7,357 nt of DNA, taken from Alphaproteobacteria bacterium (GTDB lineage Bacteria > Pseudomonadota > Alphaproteobacteria > ATCC43930 > CGMCC-115725). The stretch is from positions 1 to 7,357 of the forward strand of contig JAFAHP010000622.1 of the NCBI GenBank assembly GCA_019237175.1, read 5' to 3'. The position numbers and the translations under genes were made by a program. The notes under the pieces were generated by a model that saw only the letters and a program-made list of their open reading frames with translations, was not told where the DNA came from and searched no databases. Positions 1 to 5,090 of the stretch are shown piece after piece (the stretch's first letter is position 1; the number at the start of each line of letters is the position of its first letter).

Positions 1-1
1 C

Positions 2-1183
2 TTCTCTTTCGTAACCGGACTTTTTCTCGATTCAATCACGATCGATCGCGACGGCGATATCGCGATACTGTTCACCGAAGCCGAGGACGGTTACCCGATG
101 TTTCAACGGATCCTCGGGCACCGGATCGGGACGGGCGAAGACATTCAAGGCCTGGTGCGCGATGGGCCTTACCGCGGCTTGCGCATCATTCAGGGCGTGA
201 TTTTGAACGAGCACGAGCGGCCGGTTGCGTATCGGATCCTCGGCGATACGCGGGAGGAGGACGTCGATATTTCGGCCCGCGATTTGGCCTTTCTGTTCGA
301 TCCGGATAGTTGCGACCAGGTGCGCGGGATGCCGGTCTTGACGCACGCAATAAACGACCTGCTCGACCTTATGGTGACGCAAGGCTTTGAAAAACAGGCC
401 TCGATGTTGGCGAGCTCGATCGGCCTGGTGGAATACAACGAGAGCGGCACGAGCGAGGATTTCGCGGCCATGGTGCAATCGGCCGACGGCCGGCCAAACG
501 AGCCGATCGGATTTAAAACCTATTTTGGCGGCCTGGTAAAATATTTCAGAGCGAACAGCGGCGGCAAGGTTGACTCTTTAAAAACCGATCGGCCCTCGGG
601 CGCTTGGGATAGCTTCATGAGCCGGCTTATCCGCAACGCTTGCGCCGGCGTGCCGTGGCCCTACGAGCTTGCCTGGGATCCGACACAGCTTTCGGGCACC
701 AATGCCCGATTGGTGTTAAGCCAAGCGCAAAAAGCCGTCGAGGATCGCCAGGCCCTTTCTGAACCGATCGCCCGGCGCATGGTCGGCTATATGGTGGCAA
801 AGCTTGTCAATATCGGCCGCCTGGCGCCGAGTCCGGATTGGTGGCGGTGGGATTTCACTAAACCGGCTCGGCTCATGATCGATTACGGCCGGGATAAGCG
901 CGCCGATCGCGAGGATTGGGCCGCCGGCATCACGAATTTGACCGACTTGCTAGAGGATCAAGGGATCGGCCTTGAAGAACACTACCGAAAGCGGGCTTAC
1001 GAAATCGCCTTGCGCAAAAGGATTGCCGATGAGGTCGAGGCCGAAACTGGTTATCCGATCGAGGATTCGGAGATGGCACAAGTAATCTCGGCGGGTGGCA
1101 GGCCTCCACCGGCGCCGAGTTCGCCGGCAACACCGCCGGCCGTGCCGGCCGAGGCACCGAGCCCGCGCGCCGGTTGGGGCTAA
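2..1183 (+). CDS. Phage portal protein, lambda family (C-terminal part, 5' end outside window)
   Basis: The frame is open from the first bases of the window, so this is the C-terminal 393 residues of a longer protein; the ATG at 98 is internal. Portal proteins form the dodecameric ring at one capsid vertex through which DNA is packaged and to which the neck attaches. Lambda-type portal (Phage_portal_2) signatures are visible in order: a GVILNEHERPVAY segment at visible residues 65-77, followed by DLAFLFDPD and QVRGMP (about 94-112), which match the family's 'GVelDewGRPvAY ... hlf.p...gQvRGvs' pattern. Later come a CAGVPWPYEL segment and an ARLVLSQAQKA helix, equivalent to the family's 'GvPYE.L..d.s..nySSaR'. 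Next is an EDWAAGITNLTDLLEDQGIGLEE stretch resembling the family's C-terminal crown region. The last 30 or so residues are Pro/Ala-rich and probably disordered. The protease gene follows 19 bases downstream, the usual order. Family assignment is by remembered pattern, not a search. Confidence 0.9.
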   Translation, partial: FSFVTGLFLDSITIDRDGDIAILFTEAEDGYPMFQRILGHRIGTGEDIQGLVRDGPYRGLRIIQGVILNEHERPVAYRILGDTREEDVDISARDLAFLFDPDSCDQVRGMPVLTHAINDLLDLMVTQGFEKQASMLASSIGLVEYNESGTSEDFAAMVQSADGRPNEPIGFKTYFGGLVKYFRANSGGKVDSLKTDRPSGAWDSFMSRLIRNACAGVPWPYELAWDPTQLSGTNARLVLSQAQKAVEDRQALSEPIARRMVGYMVAKLVNIGRLAPSPDWWRWDFTKPARLMIDYGRDKRADREDWAAGITNLTDLLEDQGIGLEEHYRKRAYEIALRKRIADEVEAETGYPIEDSEMAQVISAGGRPPPAPSSPATPPAVPAEAPSPRAGWG

Positions 1184-1199
1184 ATTGTATTTATTTTTT
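1160..1199 (+). promoter_or_regulatory. Weak hairpin plus T-rich tract between portal and protease genes
   Basis: AGCCC (1160-1164) can pair with GGGCT (1177-1181) across a 12-base loop. The structure overlaps the portal stop codon and is followed by a T-rich tract to 1199 that contains the TGTATTTATT word. It could be a weak terminator or attenuator. The stem is only 5 bp and the first T-run is interrupted, so this is a tentative reading. Confidence 0.25.
1186..1195 (+). promoter_or_regulatory. TGTATTTATT element, copy 1 (before protease-scaffold gene)
   Basis: The 10-base word TGTATTTATT lies 7 bases before the ATG at 1203 and is extended by more T residues. Identical copies stand before the sheath and tail-chaperone genes, and none of these three starts has a Shine-Dalgarno sequence at normal spacing. 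It may be a promoter element giving a very short leader, a U-rich ribosome (S1) binding site, or part of an attenuator U-tract. The recurrence is directly visible; the role is inferred. Confidence 0.5.
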
Positions 1200-1202
1200 C
1201 CG

Positions 1203-2093
1203 ATGACAAGACAAGCGTTGAATTTTAGCGCGGCGGCCGCGGCGATCGATAAAGAGGCCGGCGTTTTGACCGGCGTTTCAATGGTCACGATCGGCCCGGT
1301 GCTCGGACACGGCGTTTATGCCGATCAGAAAACCTTAGAAAGCGTTTTGGAGTGCGCCGGCACTTACGAGGGCGGGCTCAAAGTCAAATTCGAGCACGAC
1401 ACCGGCGCTAAAGATATCGTCGGCGTTTTGAAAGATTATCGAATTGATGCCGACCGGTTGCGCGGCGATTTGCATTTGCTGAAAAACTCACCGCACTTTG
1501 ACCATTTGATGGAAATGGCCGAGCTCATGCCGGCCTCGTTCGGCCTCTCGATTTCCTTTAGCGGTAACTATGAAACGATCGAGCTCGGCGAGGCCGACCA
1601 GGCCGTCAAAATCCAGGCGATGCGGTGTAAAGAAATTTATTCGTGCGACGTGGTGGATAATCCGGCCGCAAATCCCAGCGGCCTATTCAAGCGAGGTGAT
1701 GGCAACCGCAAAGCGCGGCGCCGGTCTAAAGCTTATCAGGGCGGCACCGGCAACGGCGGCGATGTTGAGCAACGGCTCGATCACGTCGAGGAAATGTTGC
1801 AAGAGCTACTCGACGCAATCGATGCTTTGCCCGATGAAGTCGGCGCTATGATCGAAGCGATGGAGCGCAAGATTGCCGATGCCGATCTATTGAGTTTGCG
1901 CCGCCTTGGCACCATGGGCGTGCCGGCCGGCGGCGTGCCGATAGTGCGCAAAACCGAACCAAGCGCGCCGGCTAAAACCTTGAGCGAACAGCTTGAGGCG
2001 ATCCCAGCTCATAACGTCGCAGCCCGGCGCGATTTTCTAAAGAAACACCAAGCCGAGCTTCACCTTGAATTGGAGGCCAAGAAAGCCAAATAA
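1203..2093 (+). CDS. Capsid maturation (prohead) serine protease with probable C-terminal scaffold region
   Basis: This 296-residue protein probably cleaves the scaffold, and possibly other prohead proteins, during capsid maturation. The N-terminal 165 residues look like a prohead protease. FEHD places a candidate catalytic His at residue 65, SFGLSISF a candidate nucleophile Ser at 116, and CDVVDNPAANPSGLF (148-162) matches the family's closing 'sLV..PANP' segment, with Asp149 a possible third residue. After a Gly/Arg-rich linker (about 163-186), residues 187-226 form a heptad-like acidic helix, then a Pro/Ala linker and a charged Lys-rich tail. This resembles scaffold regions fused to phage proteases. 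Its place between portal and capsid genes supports the call. The frame is open upstream to 1095, but that extension is Arg-rich and overlaps the portal gene, so the ATG at 1203 is preferred. The protease call is fairly firm; the scaffold role is inference. Confidence 0.78.
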   Translation: MTRQALNFSAAAAAIDKEAGVLTGVSMVTIGPVLGHGVYADQKTLESVLECAGTYEGGLKVKFEHDTGAKDIVGVLKDYRIDADRLRGDLHLLKNSPHFDHLMEMAELMPASFGLSISFSGNYETIELGEADQAVKIQAMRCKEIYSCDVVDNPAANPSGLFKRGDGNRKARRRSKAYQGGTGNGGDVEQRLDHVEEMLQELLDAIDALPDEVGAMIEAMERKIADADLLSLRRLGTMGVPAGGVPIVRKTEPSAPAKTLSEQLEAIPAHNVAARRDFLKKHQAELHLELEAKKAK

Positions 2094-2120
2094 TCAGAGG
2101 CGCCAGAAAAGCCAAATCAG
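2081..2120 (+). repeat. Imperfect direct repeat across the protease stop and capsid leader
   Basis: GAAAGCCAAATAATCAG (2081-2097, containing the protease stop codon) is nearly repeated as GAAAAGCCAAATCAG (2106-2120), just before the capsid ATG at 2124. The copies differ by one extra A and a missing AAT. It looks like a small local duplication that created the 30-base spacer; no function is evident. Confidence 0.55.
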
Positions 2121-2123
2121 CAT

Positions 2124-3050
2124 ATGCCTAACAACTTCATTAACACGCTCTACACGATCCTAACAAACGCCGCGATCGAGGCTTTCACGGCCATTTTGAC
2201 GCCGTTAACTGTATTCGCCCGCAATTACTCAAGCGACGCTGTACAACGCGGCGATAAAGTCAAAGTGTTGTGGATCCCGACACAGGCCGAGGCGAGAGAT
2301 TTTCAGCCGACCGGCAGCTATGCGCCAGGCGACATAACCGCAACCGGCCTCGATGTTGTTATTGATCGGCACAAATTTGTTTCTTGGAGCACGACCGACA
2401 CCGAGCTGTCGCTTAATCCGATCATCAATATTCAAGACTTTGGCCGGCAAATGGGGTCGAATTTAGGAATCGCGGTTTTGCAGGATGTCTGGACGCTATT
2501 AACGGCCGTCAATTATCCGCGCACGACACCGGTCGGCCCGGCTACGGATTTTGATTCCGACAACTTGATCGATGTAAAAGCCCAATGCGACGGCGCACAT
2601 TGGCCGGCCGCGGGCCGCAACGTGGTTTTAAGCGGTACTCATTTCAACGGCCTGCTCAAAGACGGAAGTTTGAAAAACGCGGCTGCATACGGCGGGCCTG
2701 AAGCAATCCGCGCGGGCGCAATTCCGGCACTAGTTGGTTTTGGCGTTTATGATTCGCAGCTTGTGCCGACGACCGGCAGTTTGTGCGGCTTTGCCACGAT
2801 GCCCGACGCGATTTTGATCGCGATGCGTTATCTGGCGCCGCAAGAGGGCAACACTTATTTTCAGGCCGGCCCGGTCAGTCACGAGGGCGGGCTCACGCTC
2901 GGATTCCGCGATTTTTACGAGAATATCCAGGGCCGCCGGATCCAGGTTCTAGAAGCTAATTACGGCTTTTTGAAAGGTAATGGCGACGCGCTTATTCGCT
3001 TAACAACCTTGCCGCCAGCGGCCGCCGAAGAGGCTGAAAAGGCCGCCTGA
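2124..3050 (+). CDS. Major capsid protein (HK97 fold, P22 coat-like)
   Basis: This 308-residue protein is the likely shell subunit. It has a short helical N-arm (residues 1-33), then a GDKVKVLWIP strand. An extended-loop-like stretch from about 60 to 95 (SYAPGDITATGLDVVID followed by HKFVSWSTTDTEL) leads into a long helix ending near VLQDVWTLLTAVNYP. The second half has a VVLSGTHFNGLL helix, an 'AIPALVGFGVYDSQLVP' segment, 'FATMPDAILIAMRYLAP', and a final GFRDFYENIQGRR followed by a strand. This order (VLSGTHF, G.PaLvG..vYdS..vP, DAI..A.R) is what I associate with P22 coat-type capsid proteins. No N-terminal delta domain is visible before the mature-looking core, so the upstream protease gene probably supplies scaffolding. 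The Ala/Glu-rich C-terminus (AAAEEAEKAA) is probably flexible. No strong Shine-Dalgarno sequence stands at normal distance; an AGAGG at 2096-2100 is too far away. Position and length suit a capsid gene. Confidence 0.85.
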   Translation: MPNNFINTLYTILTNAAIEAFTAILTPLTVFARNYSSDAVQRGDKVKVLWIPTQAEARDFQPTGSYAPGDITATGLDVVIDRHKFVSWSTTDTELSLNPIINIQDFGRQMGSNLGIAVLQDVWTLLTAVNYPRTTPVGPATDFDSDNLIDVKAQCDGAHWPAAGRNVVLSGTHFNGLLKDGSLKNAAAYGGPEAIRAGAIPALVGFGVYDSQLVPTTGSLCGFATMPDAILIAMRYLAPQEGNTYFQAGPVSHEGGLTLGFRDFYENIQGRRIQVLEANYGFLKGNGDALIRLTTLPPAAAEEAEKAA

Positions 3051-3060
3051 TGCTCTTCAG

Positions 3061-3093
3061 TTGTAACGCATTTGTGATGCACTTGTAATGCGC
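3061..3093 (+). repeat. Three-copy 11-base tandem repeat TTGTRAYGCRY
   Basis: Three contiguous 11-base units, TTGTAACGCAT, TTGTGATGCAC and TTGTAATGCGC, fill most of the gap after the capsid gene. All differences between units are transitions. The period is close to one helical turn, and the array also contains an inverted pair, CGCATT (3067-3072) and AATGCG (3087-3092). It ends directly at a strong Shine-Dalgarno sequence. It could be a protein-binding site or the product of slippage; its function is unknown. Confidence 0.7.
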
Positions 3094-3100
3094 GAAGGAG
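3094..3100 (+). promoter_or_regulatory. Shine-Dalgarno GAAGGAG deciding a GTG start
   Basis: GAAGGAG ends 8 bases before GTG 3109, which is ideal spacing. It lies downstream of the in-frame ATG at 3088, which has no ribosome binding site of its own. This favours the GTG as the true start of the next gene. Confidence 0.6.
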
Positions 3101-3108
3101 TTACTTTC

Positions 3109-3309
3109 GTGGTGCGCGGGCTCAAGTATGAGCTTGTTTTCGATCCGTCAACCTCGGTCAGCGAGCAAAAGGCCTGGATCAAGCGCACACAACAAACCGG
3201 CCTGGCGTGCGATTATATTTTACATCTTAACAGCGACGGCGAGCGCCGGCGTTTTCATCCACCAGCACCGCCAAAACCAAAGAACAAAAAGGCGGCGCTT
3301 AAAATCTAA
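3109..3309 (+). CDS. Small basic hypothetical protein between capsid and head-closure genes
   Basis: I do not recognise this protein. It is 66 residues from the GTG at 3109, preferred because of the GAAGGAG upstream; an in-frame ATG at 3088 would give 73 residues. The N-terminal half reads as strand then helix (RGLKYELVFDP, then SVSEQKAWIKRTQQTG), followed by CDYILHLNSDGERRRF. The tail is a Pro/Lys-rich segment (HPPAPPKPKNKKAALKI) that is basic and probably disordered. There is no signal peptide or membrane segment. It lies where many phages keep small head-decoration, head-completion or neck proteins, so a virion or assembly role is possible but unproven. Its TAA shares one base with the ATG of the next gene (TAATG), so the two are probably translationally coupled. 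Confidence 0.6.
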   Translation: MVRGLKYELVFDPSTSVSEQKAWIKRTQQTGLACDYILHLNSDGERRRFHPPAPPKPKNKKAALKI

Positions 3310-3653
3310 TGCCGAACGCATTTGACGCGCTGATGGCCGACTCTTTCGAGGCGTTGCTTTTTGACGCCGGCGAGCTGCGCGAGCTCGTGGTCAGCGACGG
3401 CGCCGGCGGCAAGAAAACAATCCGGCCCGTGGTGCTTTGGAGCAGAGACGCCTTGAGCCGGCCGACAATCACCAAGGTGGGCGGCGTTTATTTGGGCGAT
3501 GCGCTTTTGAGCTTGTGGGAAACCGAGCTCGATCGGCGGCCCTTAGAGGGCGAATTCATCGAGTCGCCGGCCGGCGTACAATGGGAAATCCTCAATGTGA
3601 TGAGCTCAAACGGCGTGCACTATATCGCCTTGAGCGCAACCCGGGCGGCTTGA
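3309..3653 (+). CDS. Probable head-closure / head-tail joining protein
   Basis: This 114-residue protein sits between the capsid and tail-completion genes, where the neck gene that seals the packaged head and binds the tail is expected. The N-terminal part (FDALMADSFEALLFDAGE) is acidic and helical. The C-terminal part, from about residue 75 (PLEGEFIESPAGVQWEILNV, then GVHYIALSATRA), resembles the 'd.i..dG..y.V..v...g...i.L.a.r' ending of small beta-barrel head-tail joining proteins (lambda FII / SPP1 gp16 type). That similarity is a general pattern, so the call rests as much on position as on sequence. The start ATG overlaps the preceding stop by one base, and the next ATG follows the stop by one base, indicating an operon with coupled translation. 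Confidence 0.55.
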   Translation: MPNAFDALMADSFEALLFDAGELRELVVSDGAGGKKTIRPVVLWSRDALSRPTITKVGGVYLGDALLSLWETELDRRPLEGEFIESPAGVQWEILNVMSSNGVHYIALSATRAA

Positions 3654-3654
3654 A

Positions 3655-3825
3655 ATGCCTTACGCAACCAAACGGTGGCGCGATGATCGGATCTTTTTTG
3701 TGGATTGTTACGGCCAGGTGCTAACGGCACGCGAGGGCGCCCGGCCTGTAAAGAGCCCTTTTGTTTTAGCGATTGTCGGCGAGCCCGAACCGCCCGAACC
3801 GCCGGATCCGGAGCCCGAACCATGA
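3655..3825 (+). CDS. Tiny hypothetical protein with acidic proline-rich tail
   Basis: This 56-residue protein is unrecognised. Its N-terminal 42 residues are compact and mixed in character (MPYATKRWRDD, then IFFVDCYGQVL and SPFVLAIVGE). The last 14 are almost only Glu, Pro and Asp (EPEPPEPPDPEPEP), encoded by a repeated GCCCGAACC word at 3783-3821. The ATG lies one base after the preceding stop, and the stop overlaps the next start as ATGA, so the frame fits the operon exactly; that is the main support that it is real. The acidic tail could be a flexible extension. Part of it overlaps the Shine-Dalgarno sequence (GGAG, 3810-3813) of the next gene, so the sequence there serves two purposes. 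No function can be assigned. Confidence 0.6.
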   Translation: MPYATKRWRDDRIFFVDCYGQVLTAREGARPVKSPFVLAIVGEPEPPEPPDPEPEP

Positions 3826-4379
3826 TTAACGTGCAAGCGGTGCCGGTCGGATTCGATCAGTTGATTAAGGGCTTGGGAAAATTGCCCGAGCAAGGGCGCA
3901 AGGCGATTTCGATCGCGATTAATTCATCGATTCGCAAAGGGCGCACGACGGCCGGCCGCGAGATCCGCTCCCATTACGTGATCAGCCAAGGCCGGATTTA
4001 CCAAGAGATGCGCCAGATTCATTCGAGCCCGGGCACACTCTACGGCGCGCTCGAAAGCCAAGGCCCGGGCATTCCGATCAAAGATTTCAAGTTGAGCCCG
4101 AAAGGCCCGCAACCGCGGCGTAAGCCGGTCATCACCGTCGAGATTATCAAAGGGGCGCCCAAACCGTATCCAGGCGGGTTCGTGGTCGGCCGGTTTGGGA
4201 TGCACGTTTTTAGTCGCAAAGGCCGATCCCGGTTTCCGATCGAGAAACAGCGATCGACAAGCGTGCCGCAAATGTTGTTAGGCGAGCGGGCCGGGCCGGC
4301 GATCACAACACAAATAAACGATACGTACACCAAAGAGGCCGCACGCCAAATCGCGCGGATCGTCGGGGGTCGTAAATGA
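3822..4379 (+). CDS. Minor tail protein Z-like / tail completion protein
   Basis: This is 185 residues from the ATG at 3822, which has GGAG 8 bases upstream and an ATGA overlap with the previous gene; the longer frame from 3705 covers that gene and is not favoured. The protein is very basic. The N-terminal helical half (FDQLIKGLGKLPEQGRKAIS, then AINSSIRKGRTTAGREIRSHYVISQGRIYQEM) matches the 'aiNrta...ar..a.r.I...y.i....i' pattern of prophage minor tail protein Z. The middle has the family's strand region (IPIKDFKLSPKG, then PVITVEIIKG). The end carries FSRKGRSRFPIEKQRSTSVPQML, equivalent to the family's 'vF.R......lPI....GPSvp.ml'. Such proteins act at the head-proximal end of the tail. The gene before the probable tail terminator is the expected position. 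Confidence 0.7.
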   Translation: MINVQAVPVGFDQLIKGLGKLPEQGRKAISIAINSSIRKGRTTAGREIRSHYVISQGRIYQEMRQIHSSPGTLYGALESQGPGIPIKDFKLSPKGPQPRRKPVITVEIIKGAPKPYPGGFVVGRFGMHVFSRKGRSRFPIEKQRSTSVPQMLLGERAGPAITTQINDTYTKEAARQIARIVGGRK

Positions 4380-4903
4380 CGCCGCTCAACCTCGAGGATT
4401 CGCTTGTGTCGTTCGTGCAAGACAAGTCGGCCGACACGCTCCTAAAGAGCTCGTTGCGCGACGAGGCCGGCAAAGCGATCCTCGCACCGCCTTTGTGCAC
4501 GACTGGATTTATTCCGTCATTTCTGACAGGGGAACCCGACTCGCAAGTGGTGCCGCATATCGTGGTGCAATTCTCGACGGCCGATTACACTTTCCAAACC
4601 GCTAGCTATTCGGTCGAGCTTTTAATCTCGACGCTCGACGACGAGCTCGACCACCAAGGTTATCGGGACGGGCTCAATTTGGCCGAAAAACTCAAAACCG
4701 CTTTGTTTACCGAGCGGATCCTCGGGCGCACGTGGCGCCTGGTTATGCCGTTTAATTTCCGAGTGATCCACGTGGAACAAAACGCGACTCGGGCGATCGA
4801 ACATCCGATTTATCGCGTTGTGATGCTAACAAGCTGGGAAGTCGCGGCGCCTGGGTCGCGCTTTGACGCTATTTTGACGGGCGCCGGCGCTGACCAAGTT
4901 TGA
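4376..4903 (+). CDS. Probable tail terminator / tail completion protein
   Basis: This 175-residue protein has its start overlapping the previous stop as ATGA, behind a GGGGG at 4365-4369. After an N-terminal helix and a loop with FLTGEPDSQVVPHIVV, the core has a strand (YTFQTASYSVELLIST), an acidic turn (LDDELDHQGYRDG), a helix (LNLAEKLKTALF), then strands (RTWRLVMPF, FRVIHVEQ) and a final IYRVVMLTSWEVA strand. This alternating layout with the 'v.llist..dd...g..d.l.la..i...L' centre is typical of small phage proteins that cap the tail tube and stop its growth. It occupies the slot between the Z-like gene and the sheath gene. The exact family cannot be fixed by eye. A hairpin with a 7-base T-run follows the stop codon directly, so this appears to end the head/neck transcription unit. 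Confidence 0.6.
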   Translation: MTPLNLEDSLVSFVQDKSADTLLKSSLRDEAGKAILAPPLCTTGFIPSFLTGEPDSQVVPHIVVQFSTADYTFQTASYSVELLISTLDDELDHQGYRDGLNLAEKLKTALFTERILGRTWRLVMPFNFRVIHVEQNATRAIEHPIYRVVMLTSWEVAAPGSRFDAILTGAGADQV

Positions 4904-5063
4904 GGCGCAGGTGCGCTTTTTTTGCGTCGGCCCGGGCGATCGAATAACCGATCGCAACGGCCTGCTTTGTTTTCATGCGCGGATGCGCGCGTTTTTCGGT
5001 CGCGATGTTTTTAGAGATATTCGCGCGAATCCTTTTGGCGGTGCGTGCGTGTAAAATCGGCAT
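4869..5063 (-). CDS. Small basic reverse-strand protein with KQAVAI..S.AR motif
   Basis: This 64-residue protein starts at the ATG whose first base is 5063 on the minus strand, with GAGG four bases upstream. It reads as MPILHARTAKRIRANISKN, then IATEKRAHPRMKTKQAVAIG, then YSIARADAKKAH. The middle matches a pattern I know from very short basic proteins scattered in phages and bacteria ('MP....r.ar.I..Ni...m..G..p.kQAvAIA.s.AR...'), whose C-terminal motif recalls the DUF6496 type. Their function is unknown to me. It is the only credible gene on this strand. It fills the only sizeable gap between + strand genes, and its 3' end overlaps the tail-terminator gene by 35 bases. A moron-like accessory gene or a small DNA-binding protein are guesses. 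The matching motif is the evidence; the reading frame alone would not be enough. Confidence 0.6.
   Translation of the reverse strand: MPILHARTAKRIRANISKNIATEKRAHPRMKTKQAVAIGYSIARADAKKAHLRLKLGQRRRPSK
4902..4923 (+). terminator. Probable intrinsic terminator after tail-terminator gene
   Basis: GCGC (4905-4908) pairs with GCGC (4913-4916) around an AGGT loop. G-T and A-T pairs from 4902-4904 extend the stem to about 7 bp, and the T-run spans 4917-4923. It begins within the stop codon of the upstream gene. The stem core is short, so efficiency may be modest. The + strand is then without a credible gene until 5091. Confidence 0.55.
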
Positions 5064-5074
5064 AAGGCCTCGTT

Positions 5075-5084
5075 TGTATTTATT
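5075..5084 (+). promoter_or_regulatory. TGTATTTATT element, copy 2 (before tail sheath gene)
   Basis: This exact copy of TGTATTTATT ends 6 bases before the sheath ATG at 5091, which has no Shine-Dalgarno sequence. It also lies 12 bases upstream of the minus-strand start at 5063. There it reads AATAAATACA, so it could serve either direction. Copies 1 and 3 point only to + strand genes, which favours the + direction. Confidence 0.5.
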
Positions 5085-5090
5085 CCACCG

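Noticed and set aside
32..478. 148-codon open frame on the minus strand inside the portal gene
   Set aside because: It is antisense to recognisable portal motifs, has no recognisable protein features and no neighbouring minus-strand gene.
1095..1202. Upstream extension of the protease gene to ATG 1095
   Set aside because: The extra 36 residues are mostly Arg/Pro/His shadow of the portal's proline-rich tail. The ATG at 1203 sits next to the TGTATTTATT element and gives a normal protease start.
1570..1851. Possible second frame or frameshift inside the protease gene (frame starting MKRSSSARP)
   Set aside because: The main frame is open throughout and gives coherent protease and coiled-coil sequence on both sides; the alternative is Arg/Ser-rich without motifs, and no slippery site is evident.
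3705..3821. Upstream extension of the Z-like gene to 3705
   Set aside because: It overlaps the small 3655-3825 gene out of frame, while ATG 3822 has GGAG at good spacing and an ATGA overlap.
4911..5054. GTG-started 47-codon + strand frame in the gap before the sheath gene
   Set aside because: It has no convincing ribosome binding site, overlaps the terminator T-run and has no recognisable motif. The minus-strand frame over the same bases has a recognisable one.
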